DNA of 64,000 nt from Candidatus Sodalis endolongispinus. Lineage in GTDB: Bacteria; Pseudomonadota; Gammaproteobacteria; Enterobacterales; Enterobacteriaceae. Made by a program: the position numbers and the translations under genes. Below the pieces are notes generated by a model. That model saw only the letters and a program-made list of their open reading frames with translations. It was not told the origin of the DNA and searched no databases. The stretch is from assembly GCF_018777395.1 (NCBI RefSeq), contig NZ_JAFJYC010000001.1, forward strand, positions 1,364,001-1,428,000, read 5' to 3'. Below, one piece after another: positions 27,134-36,584 of this stretch (positions within the stretch are counted from its first letter, which is position 1; each line of letters begins with the position of its first letter).

Positions 27134-27645
27134 CGGAATAGCGTAAGTAATACGCCGGGGGTATTCCCTTAACAGGTAAATCATGCCGCTTTACCTGTAG
27201 TCGATCGGTAATTCATATCATCGGGTCATCTCAGGGGGAATAATCAGTGCGCCTTCACTGAGGTAAACGCCATACCATTGAAAAGCGTTTCAGGTACGGC
27301 ATGCGGCCACGATTTCATAGAAAACGTCATTTTTTTGGTTATTTGATTAACGCAAAGCGCCAACGATTTCGACTAAGCGAACAGGATGAGCATTATTATT
27401 TGTTGCCATGAAACGCCGTGAGTCATTACGCTCATCGACGGCCCTACCTGCAATTCTACTGCACCGCGGTTAACAATCCGCCAAGATGCGTTTTTCCTGT
27501 TACATATGTTTAGAATTTACTAAACGAAGTAAAGCTGGGTCAGATCGACCCTTTTAAGACATTTCGTTATTTAATACCGCCAAAGTGTATCCCATATTAG
27601 TCAGTAACAGGCAATACCCGGCAGTTGTTTAATGAGGAATCACTA
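27134..27645. other. Gap with no supported gene
   Basis: 510 bases of mixed composition. No frame with family features, tRNA or strong terminator was seen. The last 100 bases are A+T-richer and probably hold the promoter of the RcnB-like gene. Confidence 0.5.
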
Positions 27646-28143
27646 ATGAAAAAGACCACGCTTGCATTGGTTATGATGGTATTCGCGGCCAGCAGTAGCT
27701 TCTCCGCGTTTTCCCGGGCCGACGGTCCGCAGGGACAGCCATCTCAGCAGCAGTGGCAACAGGGCCATGGCGGTCAGGGTGGACCAGGAGGACGCGACGG
27801 CGGGCATGGCGGCGGCCACCAGGGGGGTCCTGGCGGTGGCCGCGGACATGAGGGGGGTCGCGGCGGTGGCCACGGTCATGAGAGGGTCCCGCACGGCAAT
27901 CCTGGCAGGCCCGGCGGCCCGCGCGATCATTTCGCCTGGAATGGCCATGACTTTCGCCGCGGCCATCCCGCCCCCCCGCGTTTTCGCGGCGATGATTATC
28001 GCGTTTACGATTGGCATGCGCGCGGCCTGCAGGCGCCGCCCCCCGGAGAACATTGGGCCTATATCGACGGCAATTATGTGTTGATTGCCGCCGCCACGGG
28101 GATCATTACCTCAATCATCATGAGCACTATGCTGCCTCATTAA
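27646..28143 (+). CDS. RcnB-like periplasmic protein with Gly/His-rich middle
   Basis: 165 residues from ATG 27646. There is a signal peptide (MKKTTLALVMMVFAASSSFS...), a Gly/His-rich spacer at residues ~38-88 built from GGHGGGH and GGRGHEGG-like repeats, and an RcnB-type C-terminus (GDDYRVYDWHARGLQAPPPG, then HWAYIDGNYVLIAAATGII). E. coli RcnB is a periplasmic partner of the Ni/Co exporter RcnA. The spacer could bind metal through its His residues (inference). No rcnA is seen in the window. Frame intact. Confidence 0.7.
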   Translation: MKKTTLALVMMVFAASSSFSAFSRADGPQGQPSQQQWQQGHGGQGGPGGRDGGHGGGHQGGPGGGRGHEGGRGGGHGHERVPHGNPGRPGGPRDHFAWNGHDFRRGHPAPPRFRGDDYRVYDWHARGLQAPPPGEHWAYIDGNYVLIAAATGIITSIIMSTMLPH

Positions 28144-28337
28144 TCGTCCCACGCCGGTGGCGTTGCGCCGCCGGCGGCTTGAAAGACGTATTTCGCCGCG
28201 CCTGCGCAGGCTCCCAAACAGCAGTGCTTGCGTCCCGCCCCCCCAATCATTAACCTGTAAATTCTTTATTTCCATTATTTTTGCGGACGTCGACGAAGCG
28301 CCGGCACAGCTCCGCGAAAGATCAACAGGCAAAGCGA

Positions 28338-29438
28338 ATGGAAATCATCATTATCGGCGCCGGCGTGATCTGCGCGTCACTGGCCTTTGAAGCCATCAAT
28401 CTAGGCGCCAGCGTGACCGTACTCGACGCCGGCTAGCGGGCCAGCGGCACGTCCGGCACCTCTTTTGCCTGGGTCAACGCCCACGGTAAACCCCCGCGGG
28501 ACTACCAACAATTGAATGATGCCGGCATAGACGCGCATCAGGCGCTGCAGGCGCGCTTTCCTCAGCATCGTTGGTTACATCTCACCGGCAGCGCCGAGTA
28601 TCGTCATCCGCATGACGCGCCTGCGCTGGCGACGAAGGCAGAACAGTTGACGGCATGGGGGTACCCTGTCCGCTGGCTGGACAAAGAGACGTTACTGGCG
28701 CGATAACCGGCGCTGGCACGCGACGCCGTACCCACCACGCCGGTGTTGTGGTGTGAACGTGAGGGTTGGCTGGATACGCGGCTGTACATCAACACCCTGC
28801 TGGATGCGGTGATTGACGGCGGCGGCCGCATGTCCACCGCCACCCCCGTCGCCGGCATCATTCGTCAGGGCAATCATGTCACCGGCGTCACCCTGGCTAA
28901 CGGCCGTACACTCTATGCCGACCGGGTCGTGAACTGTTGCGGACGCTGGGCGGATAGCCCGCTTTTCCAACCGGATCTCGCCCCGCCGCTCGCCCCCACC
29001 GCAGGCCTGCTGGTGCGGGTGCCGTCTGCGGCGGCGCCGGTCCGTCATGTCCTTATCACCCCGACGTTCGATATCCGTCCCGACGGTCCCGATCACAGTC
29101 TTATTTGTCCTAACGATTTGGAGGTGTCCTGGACGCTAACCGAATCTCCCACCGCGCGGGACCAGGCGGCAGCCGCGCTATTAGCACAAGCCGCCCGACT
29201 GTTGCCAGGCTTGCGGGGTCTGACGGATTATCAGGTCACCACCGGCATCCGTGCGCTGCCGCAAGACGGGTTGCCTGCGGCCGGCCCTTTGCCGGGCATT
29301 ACGGGCTATCACCTTCTGGTCACCCACAGCGGGGTGACGCTGGCGGCGCTGCTGGCAACGTTGACGGCGCAAGAGGTGATAACAGGAAAGCCTGCGTCAT
29401 TATTAGCGCCCTTCCGACCCGACCGTTTTTTCCACTAG
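28338..29438 (+). pseudogene. FAD-dependent amino-acid oxidoreductase (DAO/DadA-like), two nonsense codons
   Basis: 367-codon frame starting at MEIIIIGAGVICASLAFEA, the Rossmann FAD site (GxGxxxA; the usual second Gly is Cys12). A TAG at 28434-28436 replaces the residue after LDAG (Gln expected). A TAA at 28704-28706 follows LLAR. Everything stays in one frame. The C-terminal FAD loop reads TTGIRALPQDGLPAAGPLPG and HSGVTLAALLA. The family oxidises D-amino acids or glycine. Both stops fit single C-to-T or G-to-T changes. Confidence 0.85.
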
Positions 29439-29602
29439 CCATCCACACCGCGCCTTAGATGGCGGGTGGCGCGAACACATGCGCAGTACGCCATGCAACC
29501 TTCACCGATGGGCGCCGCTGACGGCGAAGGACAACGCGACGATCGATAACGCCAGCGGCTGGCCGACGCCACATGCCCACAAAAAGTAACCACTTACTCA
29601 TA

Positions 29603-29720
29603 CGCGGCAGGCCTGAAAAGGAAATCCCTCCCCACGCGCGGCAGACTTGAAATGGAAACCCCTCCCCACACGCGGCAGGCCTTAAAAAAACCATCGCTCA
29701 TCCATAAGCGGCAGACTTGA
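29603..29720 (+). repeat. 34-bp tandem repeat, about 3.5 units
   Basis: Units at 29603-29636, 29637-29670 and 29671-29706 start CGCGGCAGGCCT or CGCGGCAGACTT. A partial unit AGCGGCAGACTTGA follows at 29707. The last unit overlaps the 3' end of the lipase pseudogene. The rest of the 29439-29697 gap has no gene. Confidence 0.75.
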
Positions 29721-30626
29721 CGACACGGCCCATGGCCGCGATGACGGCCTTAATACCGTGGGCCCGCCAGAACCAGACCATCGCCTGCAGCAGCGGCACG
29801 TTACCGGCAAGTTCCGCCGGTGGCCTGAGCATGATGCGATGCCCCGGTATCCTGGGCAGCGATAGCAGCCAGCGCTGCACGCAATACAGCGGATCATATT
29901 GTCCGCTGTAACAGCGGATGCTGCCGTTATCCGCCCGCCATCTCGCCCTGACGGGCGACTCTCCATAGCGGCTTAAGGTTTTTTAGCCACGCCCGCCGGG
30001 TTAAAGGTGACGGCCATCGAACCGGTCGCCACGGCGGCAGTGGCGGCCAGCGAACCGCCAAGAGAATGACCGGTAAACAGCATTTTGTCGCCAAAACGCC
30101 GTTTGGCCTGCCGCGCCAATGCGACGGATTCTCGATATTGTGCATCCCGGAAGCCCAGCGATGCGCGTATATTGGTCAGCCAGTCGTTGAAATCATTAGT
30201 GCCGGCAAAAGCCAGCGCCACTTGCTTGCCGTTGCTATAGAAATTGGCTTGAAAGCCTGAACACGGATCGCGCAGCACGCGCTCATCGAAACCATAACGG
30301 CGAAAATCGTCGGCGGTAAAACGACGGAAAGCGCCCGGTGGCAGAGTGGAATGTTCAGCGTAAACATCGCCGGCGATCTGCGCTAACTGATAGTCCCCCT
30401 TCTGCGGCAAAATGCCGCAGGTAATGTAATCGCCGCCGCGCCGACCCTGAATCGTGGACACTGGCACAATTTTTTGCCTCGCCGCGTCACCGTCAGTGAC
30501 GGTATTGGAGACGCGCGCGACGGTTTTAAGCCGCGCCAACGCGGCAATAGGTTCCCGGTGGCCGCCGGCCGGATAATTCGTCAAAGACGCCAGGACGTGA
30601 CTCGGCGCGAAAATTCGTCGTAACAT
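29698..30626 (-). pseudogene. Class-3-lipase-like alpha/beta hydrolase, frameshifted
   Basis: The frame from 30626 contains VALAFAGTNDFNDWLTNI (oxyanion region) and the nucleophile elbow LFTGHSLGGSLAATAA, the hallmark of class 3 lipases and phospholipases. It stops after FNPAGVAKKP. One base away the next frame continues LSRYGESPVRARWRADNGS then CYSGQYDPLYCVQRWLLSLP, ending at 29698. The switch is at a run of six T (plus strand 29979-29984). A seventh would restore KKTLSRYG. No signal peptide. A phospholipase effector role is possible but not shown. Confidence 0.75.
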
Positions 30627-31090
30627 GTCTCCCCCAATCGCTCTATCACTGTCGTTACGGGCAATTTAAGGGATAGCAATAGTCGGAAATTGCAGGAAGT
30701 GATCATATTGACTTGTTTGTCCGCCAATATACGGGCGATTGCCGGCAGGTTGAGCTTCCGCTAGCGGTTAAGACACTTCTCTCCACAATTTATCATGCGC
30801 TTGATGCAAGTAGGTGGATAGACAAATAAATACCATTATTAACGCCTGCAATAGCTGCGAGCGTAAACATATATTTCCCTGCTTGCTCACCCGCCAGCGC
30901 AAACCGCAAATACCATAATTAAGTCATCTATATATCTGTGAATTTTCCTGAAACGATGCCGCGGGAAAATTAATACTGCTTCCAGAGCACATTGACAAAC
31001 ATGAGCCAACTTAACAATATGAGCGCCGACAAGGATAATCGCTCATCTTGATAACTCGATATTATTCAAGTAATTATGGAGACCATAAAT
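30627..31090. other. A+T-rich upstream region of the polyketide synthase gene
   Basis: 460 bases without a gene. Composition falls sharply to A+T-rich after 30780, which suggests the synthase gene and its leader arrived together. No clear operator was recognised. Confidence 0.45.
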
Positions 31091-32134
31091 ATGCTAACCT
31101 TGCACAAGCCCGCAGTTTATTTGCCGGAATACATTATTAGCCAGCAAGACACGATTAATTTAGCCAGGACAAACTTTAAAGACAATCCTAATCTGGAAAA
31201 ATCGATAGGATTGATTATTAATACCGGCGTCATGAAAAGACATATTATACAGCCAATCGAACTCGCCACGTTGCATCCCGGTTTTGGCTACCGGAATGCG
31301 TTATTTGAATATGAGTCTAAACGTTTGGTGCCCGGCGTGGTTGAGCAAGCGCTGAACAATGCCGCCGTTAGCGCCAGCCAAATCGCCGCGATTATCTATG
31401 TCCCTTGCTCGGGTTTCTTAATGCCGTCGCTAACCGCCTGGCTTATTAATCATATGGGGCTACCGGATAATACCATGCAATTGCCCATCGCCCAGCTGGG
31501 CTGTGCCGCCGCCGGCGCCGCCATCAATCGGGCACATGATTATGTTCTGGCCCATCCCGGCAGCAACGTATTAATCATCAGCTGCGAGTTTTGCTCGCTG
31601 AGTTATCAGCCCACAGATGGCGACGTCGGCAGTCTGCTTTCCGATGGGCTATTTGGCGATGCCATCAGCGCAGCGGTGGTCACCGCGGAACCCGGCGAGG
31701 GTCTCTCGCTCGAACGCAACGGCAGTTATCTGATCCCTGAAACCGATGAATGGATCCGCTATCAAGTGAAAGACACAGGTTTTCATTTCCGTCTGGACAA
31801 GCGCATGCCGGGCACCATGAAACCGCTTGCACCGGTGATGCGTCAATTAGCCTGCGATCACGGTTGGGATATCGAAAATCTGGCCTATTACATTATTCAT
31901 GCCAGCGGGCCGCGTATCCTGGATGATCTTGCCAAGTATCTTCGCGTGGATTTGGAGCAGTTTTCTTTCAGCCGCGACACGTTGGTCAATTGCGGCAAGA
32001 TCGCCAGTTCGGTAGTGTTCGAGGCCTATCGCAGCATGCATGAAAAAGGGATTTTCGCACGCGGCGGCAAGGCAATTATCGCCGGCTTCGGCCACGGTAT
32101 TATTGCCGAAATGAGTCTGTCGCAGTGGATCTAA
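31091..32134 (+). CDS. Type III polyketide synthase, PhlD-like, catalytic Asn replaced by Lys
   Basis: 347 residues from the ATG at 31091 (a 5-residue longer start at 31076 is possible). The chalcone-synthase fold is clear: LPIAQLGCAAAGAAINRA with the nucleophile Cys138, GLFGDAISAAVV, VKDTGFHFRLDKRMPG, and YIIHASGPRILDDL with His270. From memory the closest pattern is Pseudomonas PhlD (phloroglucinol synthase), whose catalytic Cys is also 138. The triad Asn, normally in GN(M/I)(S/A)S, reads GKIAS (Lys303). The frame is otherwise complete. The gene stands alone, without phlACB or methyltransferase partners. Confidence 0.85.
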   Translation: MLTLHKPAVYLPEYIISQQDTINLARTNFKDNPNLEKSIGLIINTGVMKRHIIQPIELATLHPGFGYRNALFEYESKRLVPGVVEQALNNAAVSASQIAAIIYVPCSGFLMPSLTAWLINHMGLPDNTMQLPIAQLGCAAAGAAINRAHDYVLAHPGSNVLIISCEFCSLSYQPTDGDVGSLLSDGLFGDAISAAVVTAEPGEGLSLERNGSYLIPETDEWIRYQVKDTGFHFRLDKRMPGTMKPLAPVMRQLACDHGWDIENLAYYIIHASGPRILDDLAKYLRVDLEQFSFSRDTLVNCGKIASSVVFEAYRSMHEKGIFARGGKAIIAGFGHGIIAEMSLSQWI

Positions 32135-32161
32135 CGGATCGGCTTATTGGCCATGCGTTTA

Positions 32162-32627
32162 TTAGTTCTTTAACGTGCTCGAGGGCGGGCGACGCATGCC
32201 GATATGGGCAATGTCATCTTCATCGTACAGACTCGTCACCGCCACGAAGTCCAGACTGCGGTAAAAGGCATTGTAAATGCACCTGGGCGGAGACGGTAAT
32301 GGGTTTCTCCGGCCAGTGCGCGGCGCACGACGCCAACGCATGACGCATTAACTGCGCTCCCAGACCCTGACCGCGCGCACGCTGGGCAGTCACCACCCGT
32401 CCGATAATCACCGCGTCCCGCTGCACCAGCAAACGGGCGCACGCCACTAGACCCGCTTCGTCAAAGCCGGCAATATGTCGATTATCCCCCTTCATATCCT
32501 GCCCATCCATATCCGCATACAGACACTGTTGTTCGACAACGAATACCGCACTGCGCAACGACAGCAGTTGGTAAAGTTCCGGCGCGCTCACTTCGCTGTG
32601 GTGCCAGTCTCACCAGTTTACCGTCAT
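32162..32627 (-). pseudogene. elaA: ElaA, GNAT acetyltransferase; nonsense and frameshift
   Basis: ATG at 32627: MTVNW, TGA, DWHHSEVSAPELYQLLSLR-AVFVVEQQC continues in register. The acetyl-CoA loop RARGQGLGAQLMRHAL is intact. After SAQVHLQ an extra T shifts the frame. Without it AFYRSLDFVAVTSLYDEDD and IAHIGM follow to TAA at 32164-32162. The HLQxFYxSxGF and HIGM ends are the ElaA signature. Two independent lesions. Confidence 0.82.
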
Positions 32628-32748
32628 GAAAACCTCTCTCTCCGTTGAATGATTGATTGCCGCCGCTCCCGTCCGACGGCGCGTCTGAGGCAATGGCCTA
32701 CACTTAAAATGGCATTATGCCTGAGCCATCGTTAAAAATGGGGTAAAG

Positions 32749-35042
32749 ATGAAACAGAAAAATAGCACAATCGGCATTGCGCCTTATGGCGGCTCTGCCG
32801 GCGGGTGGGGGGCATTAAAAGCGGTGGCTGATGCCATTCGCGTCCAGATGTCGGTAAACCAGGATGTTATTGCTCTGTTTAAAGTTAATCAACCGCAGGG
32901 CTTTGACTGCCCCGGCTGCGCCTGGCCGGATCCGCTCCATACCTCATCTTTTGAATTTTGCGAAAACGGTGCCAAAGCGGTCAGTTGGGAGGCCACCGGC
33001 AAGCGGGCTACGCCGGACTTTTTCGCCGCCCACACCGTAAGCGAGCTCTGGCAGCGCCATGATTTTGAATTAGAAGGTGAAGGACGACTGACCCAACCGA
33101 TGAAATACGATGCCGCTACAGATACCTATCAGCCAATAGATTGGGATGTCGCTTTGGGCGAAATTGGCGCGCAGTTACGACGTTATTCCGACCCTAACTG
33201 CGTTGAATTTTACACATCAGGGCGTACGTCCAATGAGGCGGCGTTCCTTTACCAACTGTTTGCCAGCGAATATGGCACTAATAATTTCCCCGACTGTTCC
33301 AACATGTGCCATGAACCCACCAGCGTCGGTCTGCCGGCATCCATCGGCGTCGGTAAAGGCACCGTGACGCTTGAGGATTTCGAGCACTGCGATCTGGTAA
33401 TGTGTATCGGTCATAACCCCGGACCAACCATCCGCGGATGCTAGCCACCCTGCGCGAAGTGGCCAAGCGCGGTGCCACCATCGTGGCGTTTAATCCGCTG
33501 CAAGAACGGGGGCTAGAACGATTCACATCCCCCCAGAGCCCGATAGAAATGCTGCCCCTTACCTCTACAGCGCTCTCATCGACCTATTATAAGGTTCGGG
33601 TCGGCGGCGATGCCGCCATGCTAAAAGGCGTCATGAAGGCGCTGCTGACGTTGCACCAGGATGCACAGGCCCGGGGCGATAAAGGGGTAATCGATGAAGA
33701 TTTCGTTACCGACCATACCCAGGGTTTCGCGGCGCTGAAAGCTGATTTGGACCATACCGCATGGCAAGATATTATCGCGGTTTCGGGTCTGAGTCACAGT
33801 GAGATCTTACATATCGCCCGCTTATACGCCGACGCCGAGCGGACCATCATCTGCTACGGCATGGGCATTACCCAGCATCAGCACGGGACGCAAAATGTGC
33901 AGCAGCTGGCTAATCTGCTGCTACGCGGGAATATGGGCAAGCAGGGTGCAGGAATCTGCCCGCTGCGTGGACATTCCAACGTTCAAGGCGACCGGACGGT
34001 GGGTATTACGGAAATACCCAATCAGGCGCTGCTTGACGGCATCAAGCGCACATTTGGCTTAACGCCGCCGAACAAATATGGTCATGCGGCGGTGGCAAGC
34101 ATAATGGCTATACAGCAGGGCAGCTCTAAGGCGTTGATTTGTTTAGGTGGGAACCTGGCTACCGCGATGCCGGATCCCGAGGTGACGTTTGTGGCGATGC
34201 GCAAACTGGAGCTGGCGGTGCACATGGCGACCAAGCTGAACCGCTCCCATCTTCTGCTGGCGAAAAACAGTTATCTTTTGCCGGTGCTGGGACGCACCGA
34301 AAAGGATACCCAGGCCAGCGGCATTCAAGCTGTTAGTGTCGAGGACTCGATGTCAATGGTGCATGCATCGCGTGGTACGCTACCGCCGGTCTCGCCTTAT
34401 CTGCGTTCCGAACCCGCCATCGTCGCCGGGTTGGCCCGCGCTACGCTGCCCGACAGCCAGGTGCCCTGGGAAAAACTGGTTGCCGATTACGCACGGATCC
34501 GTGATGCCATCGAATCGGTATTTCCCGCGTTTAAGGATTACAATAAACGCATTCAGCAACCCGGCGTATTCCGGCTTTACAATGCCGCCTCGGAACACAA
34601 ATGGAATACCCCGAGCGGGCGCGCCCAATTCATTACCCTGCCGGGTATCAATGAAGATCCCTGCGGCTCGACCCACCATGACCTGGTGCTGACCACGCTG
34701 CGCAGTCACGATCAATACAATACCACCCTCTATGGCCTCAACGACCGCTATCGCGGCGTGACCGGCCTGCGCGATGTGCTGTTTCTCAGCGCGGCGGAGG
34801 CGGAACGGCGAGCATTGCGCGTTGGAGACAAAGTCAACGTGATCGCGCTGGACGCCGCCGGCGGGCAATCTTCACGGCGGCTGAATAATCTGACCGTCGT
34901 CGTTTACGACATGGCACCCGGCTCGGTGGCGACCTATTATCCCGAAGCCAACAGGCTGGTAGCGCTCGATAGCTATGATCACGACAGCGGTGTTCCCGCC
35001 TACAAAAGCGTGCCCGTTACGCTTGAGCGCTGTAGATATTGA
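32749..35042 (+). pseudogene. ydeP: YdeP, FdhF/YdeP-family molybdopterin oxidoreductase, frameshifted
   Basis: About 764 codons, the YdeP length. Features are [11 protein letters not shown] (residues ~55), [17 protein letters not shown], the PLRGHSNVQGDRTVGI pterin segment and a C-terminal molydop-binding domain (LVLTTLRSHDQYNTTLYG). One A is missing near 33423 in CCCCGGACCAACC. Reading changes from [12 protein letters not shown], stop, to the correct [17 protein letters not shown] in the next frame. YdeP contributes to acid resistance in E. coli; the exact reaction is unknown. A restart at ATG 33438 would lack the first third. Confidence 0.88.
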
Positions 35043-35104
35043 GCTTGACATTAATTTTCATTATACCAGAATAGAAATCCAGTATTTTGGAAATGGTGGT
35101 TACC

Positions 35105-35674
35105 ATGGATATTAATGCACGCATCGCCGCCCGGCTTGGCGCCCTGCGTCGTCAGCGTGTACTTTCATTGGAGGCCCTGGCGCAACGCTGCGAAGTCATC
35201 CGATCGATGATCTCGCTCATTGAACGTGGCGAAAGCAGCCCGACGGCCGTGGTGCTGGAGAAGCTCGCCTGCGGTCTGGGCTTACCGCTCAACGCGCTGT
35301 TCGAGGTTACGCTAACCGACAGCGCGCCGCTGGTGCGGCGTGAAGACCAGCCGCAGTGGCAGGATCCGCAATCCGGCTATCTACGGCGTAATCTGACCCC
35401 GGACAACGCCTACTTTCCGGTGCAAATGATCGAGGTCACCTTTCCCGCCGGCGCCAGCGTCGCCTATGAAACCGGCCAGCGTGATCCCGGCATTCATCAG
35501 CAAATATGGTTGCTGGCGGGCAGTATCCAGATCCGCGTCGGCGAGCAGGCCTATTCCCTGCAGCAGGGAGATCGTCTGGGCTTCGACCTGGATAGCACTA
35601 CCGCGTTCCATAATCCTCATCCTGAACCCGCACGCTATCTGGTGCTGCTGTCGTCTAAAGGGCACCTACCATGA
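35105..35674 (+). CDS. XRE-family regulator with cupin domain
   Basis: 189 residues from ATG 35105. The helix-turn-helix is at residues ~7-60 (LEALAQRCEVIRSMISLIER, then GESSPTAVVLEKLA), a textbook XRE domain. The C-terminal cupin (QQIWLLAGSIQIRVGEQAYS, then GDRLGFDLDS) probably senses a small ligand. The upstream region is A+T-rich. It overlaps the GNAT gene by 4 bases (ATGA at 35671), so the two are co-translated and the acetyltransferase is its likely partner. Intact. Confidence 0.85.
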   Translation: MDINARIAARLGALRRQRVLSLEALAQRCEVIRSMISLIERGESSPTAVVLEKLACGLGLPLNALFEVTLTDSAPLVRREDQPQWQDPQSGYLRRNLTPDNAYFPVQMIEVTFPAGASVAYETGQRDPGIHQQIWLLAGSIQIRVGEQAYSLQQGDRLGFDLDSTTAFHNPHPEPARYLVLLSSKGHLP

Positions 35675-36240
35675 CGGCTGACATCACACTTCACGCGCTG
35701 GGTGCAGCCCTAAGCCAGGCGGATTTGGCGTCCCTGAGCGCGCTATTAATTGATTGTGTGGAGGGCGGTGCCTCGGTCGGTTTTATGCTGCCGCTTTTGA
35801 TCACCCGTGCCGAGGACTTTTGGCGCCAGAAAGCGGCGCAGGCCGCCTGCGGCGACCACGCCATTCTGGTGGCGCGTGACGCCGGCGGAGCGATTATCGG
35901 CACGGTACAGATGGTACTGGCGCAGCCGGATAATCAACCGCACCGCGGCGACATTATCAAACTCTTGTTACACCGCAGTGCGCGTCGTCTCGGCGTGGGC
36001 GAGGCATTGATGCGTGCGGCACAGACGCTGGCGGTAGAGGCCGGCAAGACAATGCTAGTGCTGGATACCTCTACCGGCAGCGACGCTGAACGACTTTATA
36101 CGCGCCTTGGTTGGCAGCAGGCAGGTGGCATTCCTGATTATGCGCTGTTTCCCGACGGCAGACTGACCGCCACCACCGTCTATTATTTACCGTTAACGTC
36201 AGTAGCGCAGCACGCCCCTGCTACCGGCGCCGGCCGATAG
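35671..36240 (+). CDS. GNAT-family N-acetyltransferase
   Basis: 189 residues. The acetyl-CoA-binding part is SARRLGVGEALMRAAQTLA (R-x-x-G-x-G/A type), followed by LVLDTSTGSDAERLYTRLGW and the closing strand. Its substrate is unknown. Co-translated with an XRE-cupin regulator, an arrangement common for small antibiotic or amino-acid acetylating units. Intact. Confidence 0.82.
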   Translation: MTADITLHALGAALSQADLASLSALLIDCVEGGASVGFMLPLLITRAEDFWRQKAAQAACGDHAILVARDAGGAIIGTVQMVLAQPDNQPHRGDIIKLLLHRSARRLGVGEALMRAAQTLAVEAGKTMLVLDTSTGSDAERLYTRLGWQQAGGIPDYALFPDGRLTATTVYYLPLTSVAQHAPATGAGR

Positions 36241-36271
36241 CAGGCTTCTGACGTACGGCGTGAGTCGGTTA

Positions 36272-36405
36272 TCGACTTTTGGCGCCCGGCGTCAGCCGGC
36301 AGTCGACGCCGGTAGTAAGGTTTTCGCGCCGGGCGTCAACCGGTAGTCGACTTTCGGCACCCGGCGTTGGCCGGCAGTCGACTTTTGGCGCCCGGCGTCA
36401 CCTCT
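36272..36405 (+). repeat. 31-bp tandem repeat x4 with one expanded unit
   Basis: Units start TCGACTTTTGGCGCCCGGCG or a close variant at 36272, 36303 (44 bp, expanded by 13), 36347 and 36378. It fills the gap between the GNAT gene and the hydrolase pseudogene. 36406-36584 has no gene. Confidence 0.75.
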
Positions 36406-36584
36406 GCCCCCAGCGCGATTCGGTCGATACCCGCGCCGCCACCTTGCAAGGGCTTTGCCCTATTGCCTTAGCCGACTTTTGGCCACCAGGTCGCTTTTGA
36501 CGCCAAACGGGTCGCAAACGGAATGGTTTTCGCGGCTCACTGTGCAAAGATAGAGGCAATTTTCAAAGGCTGAAGCGGTGTTGT

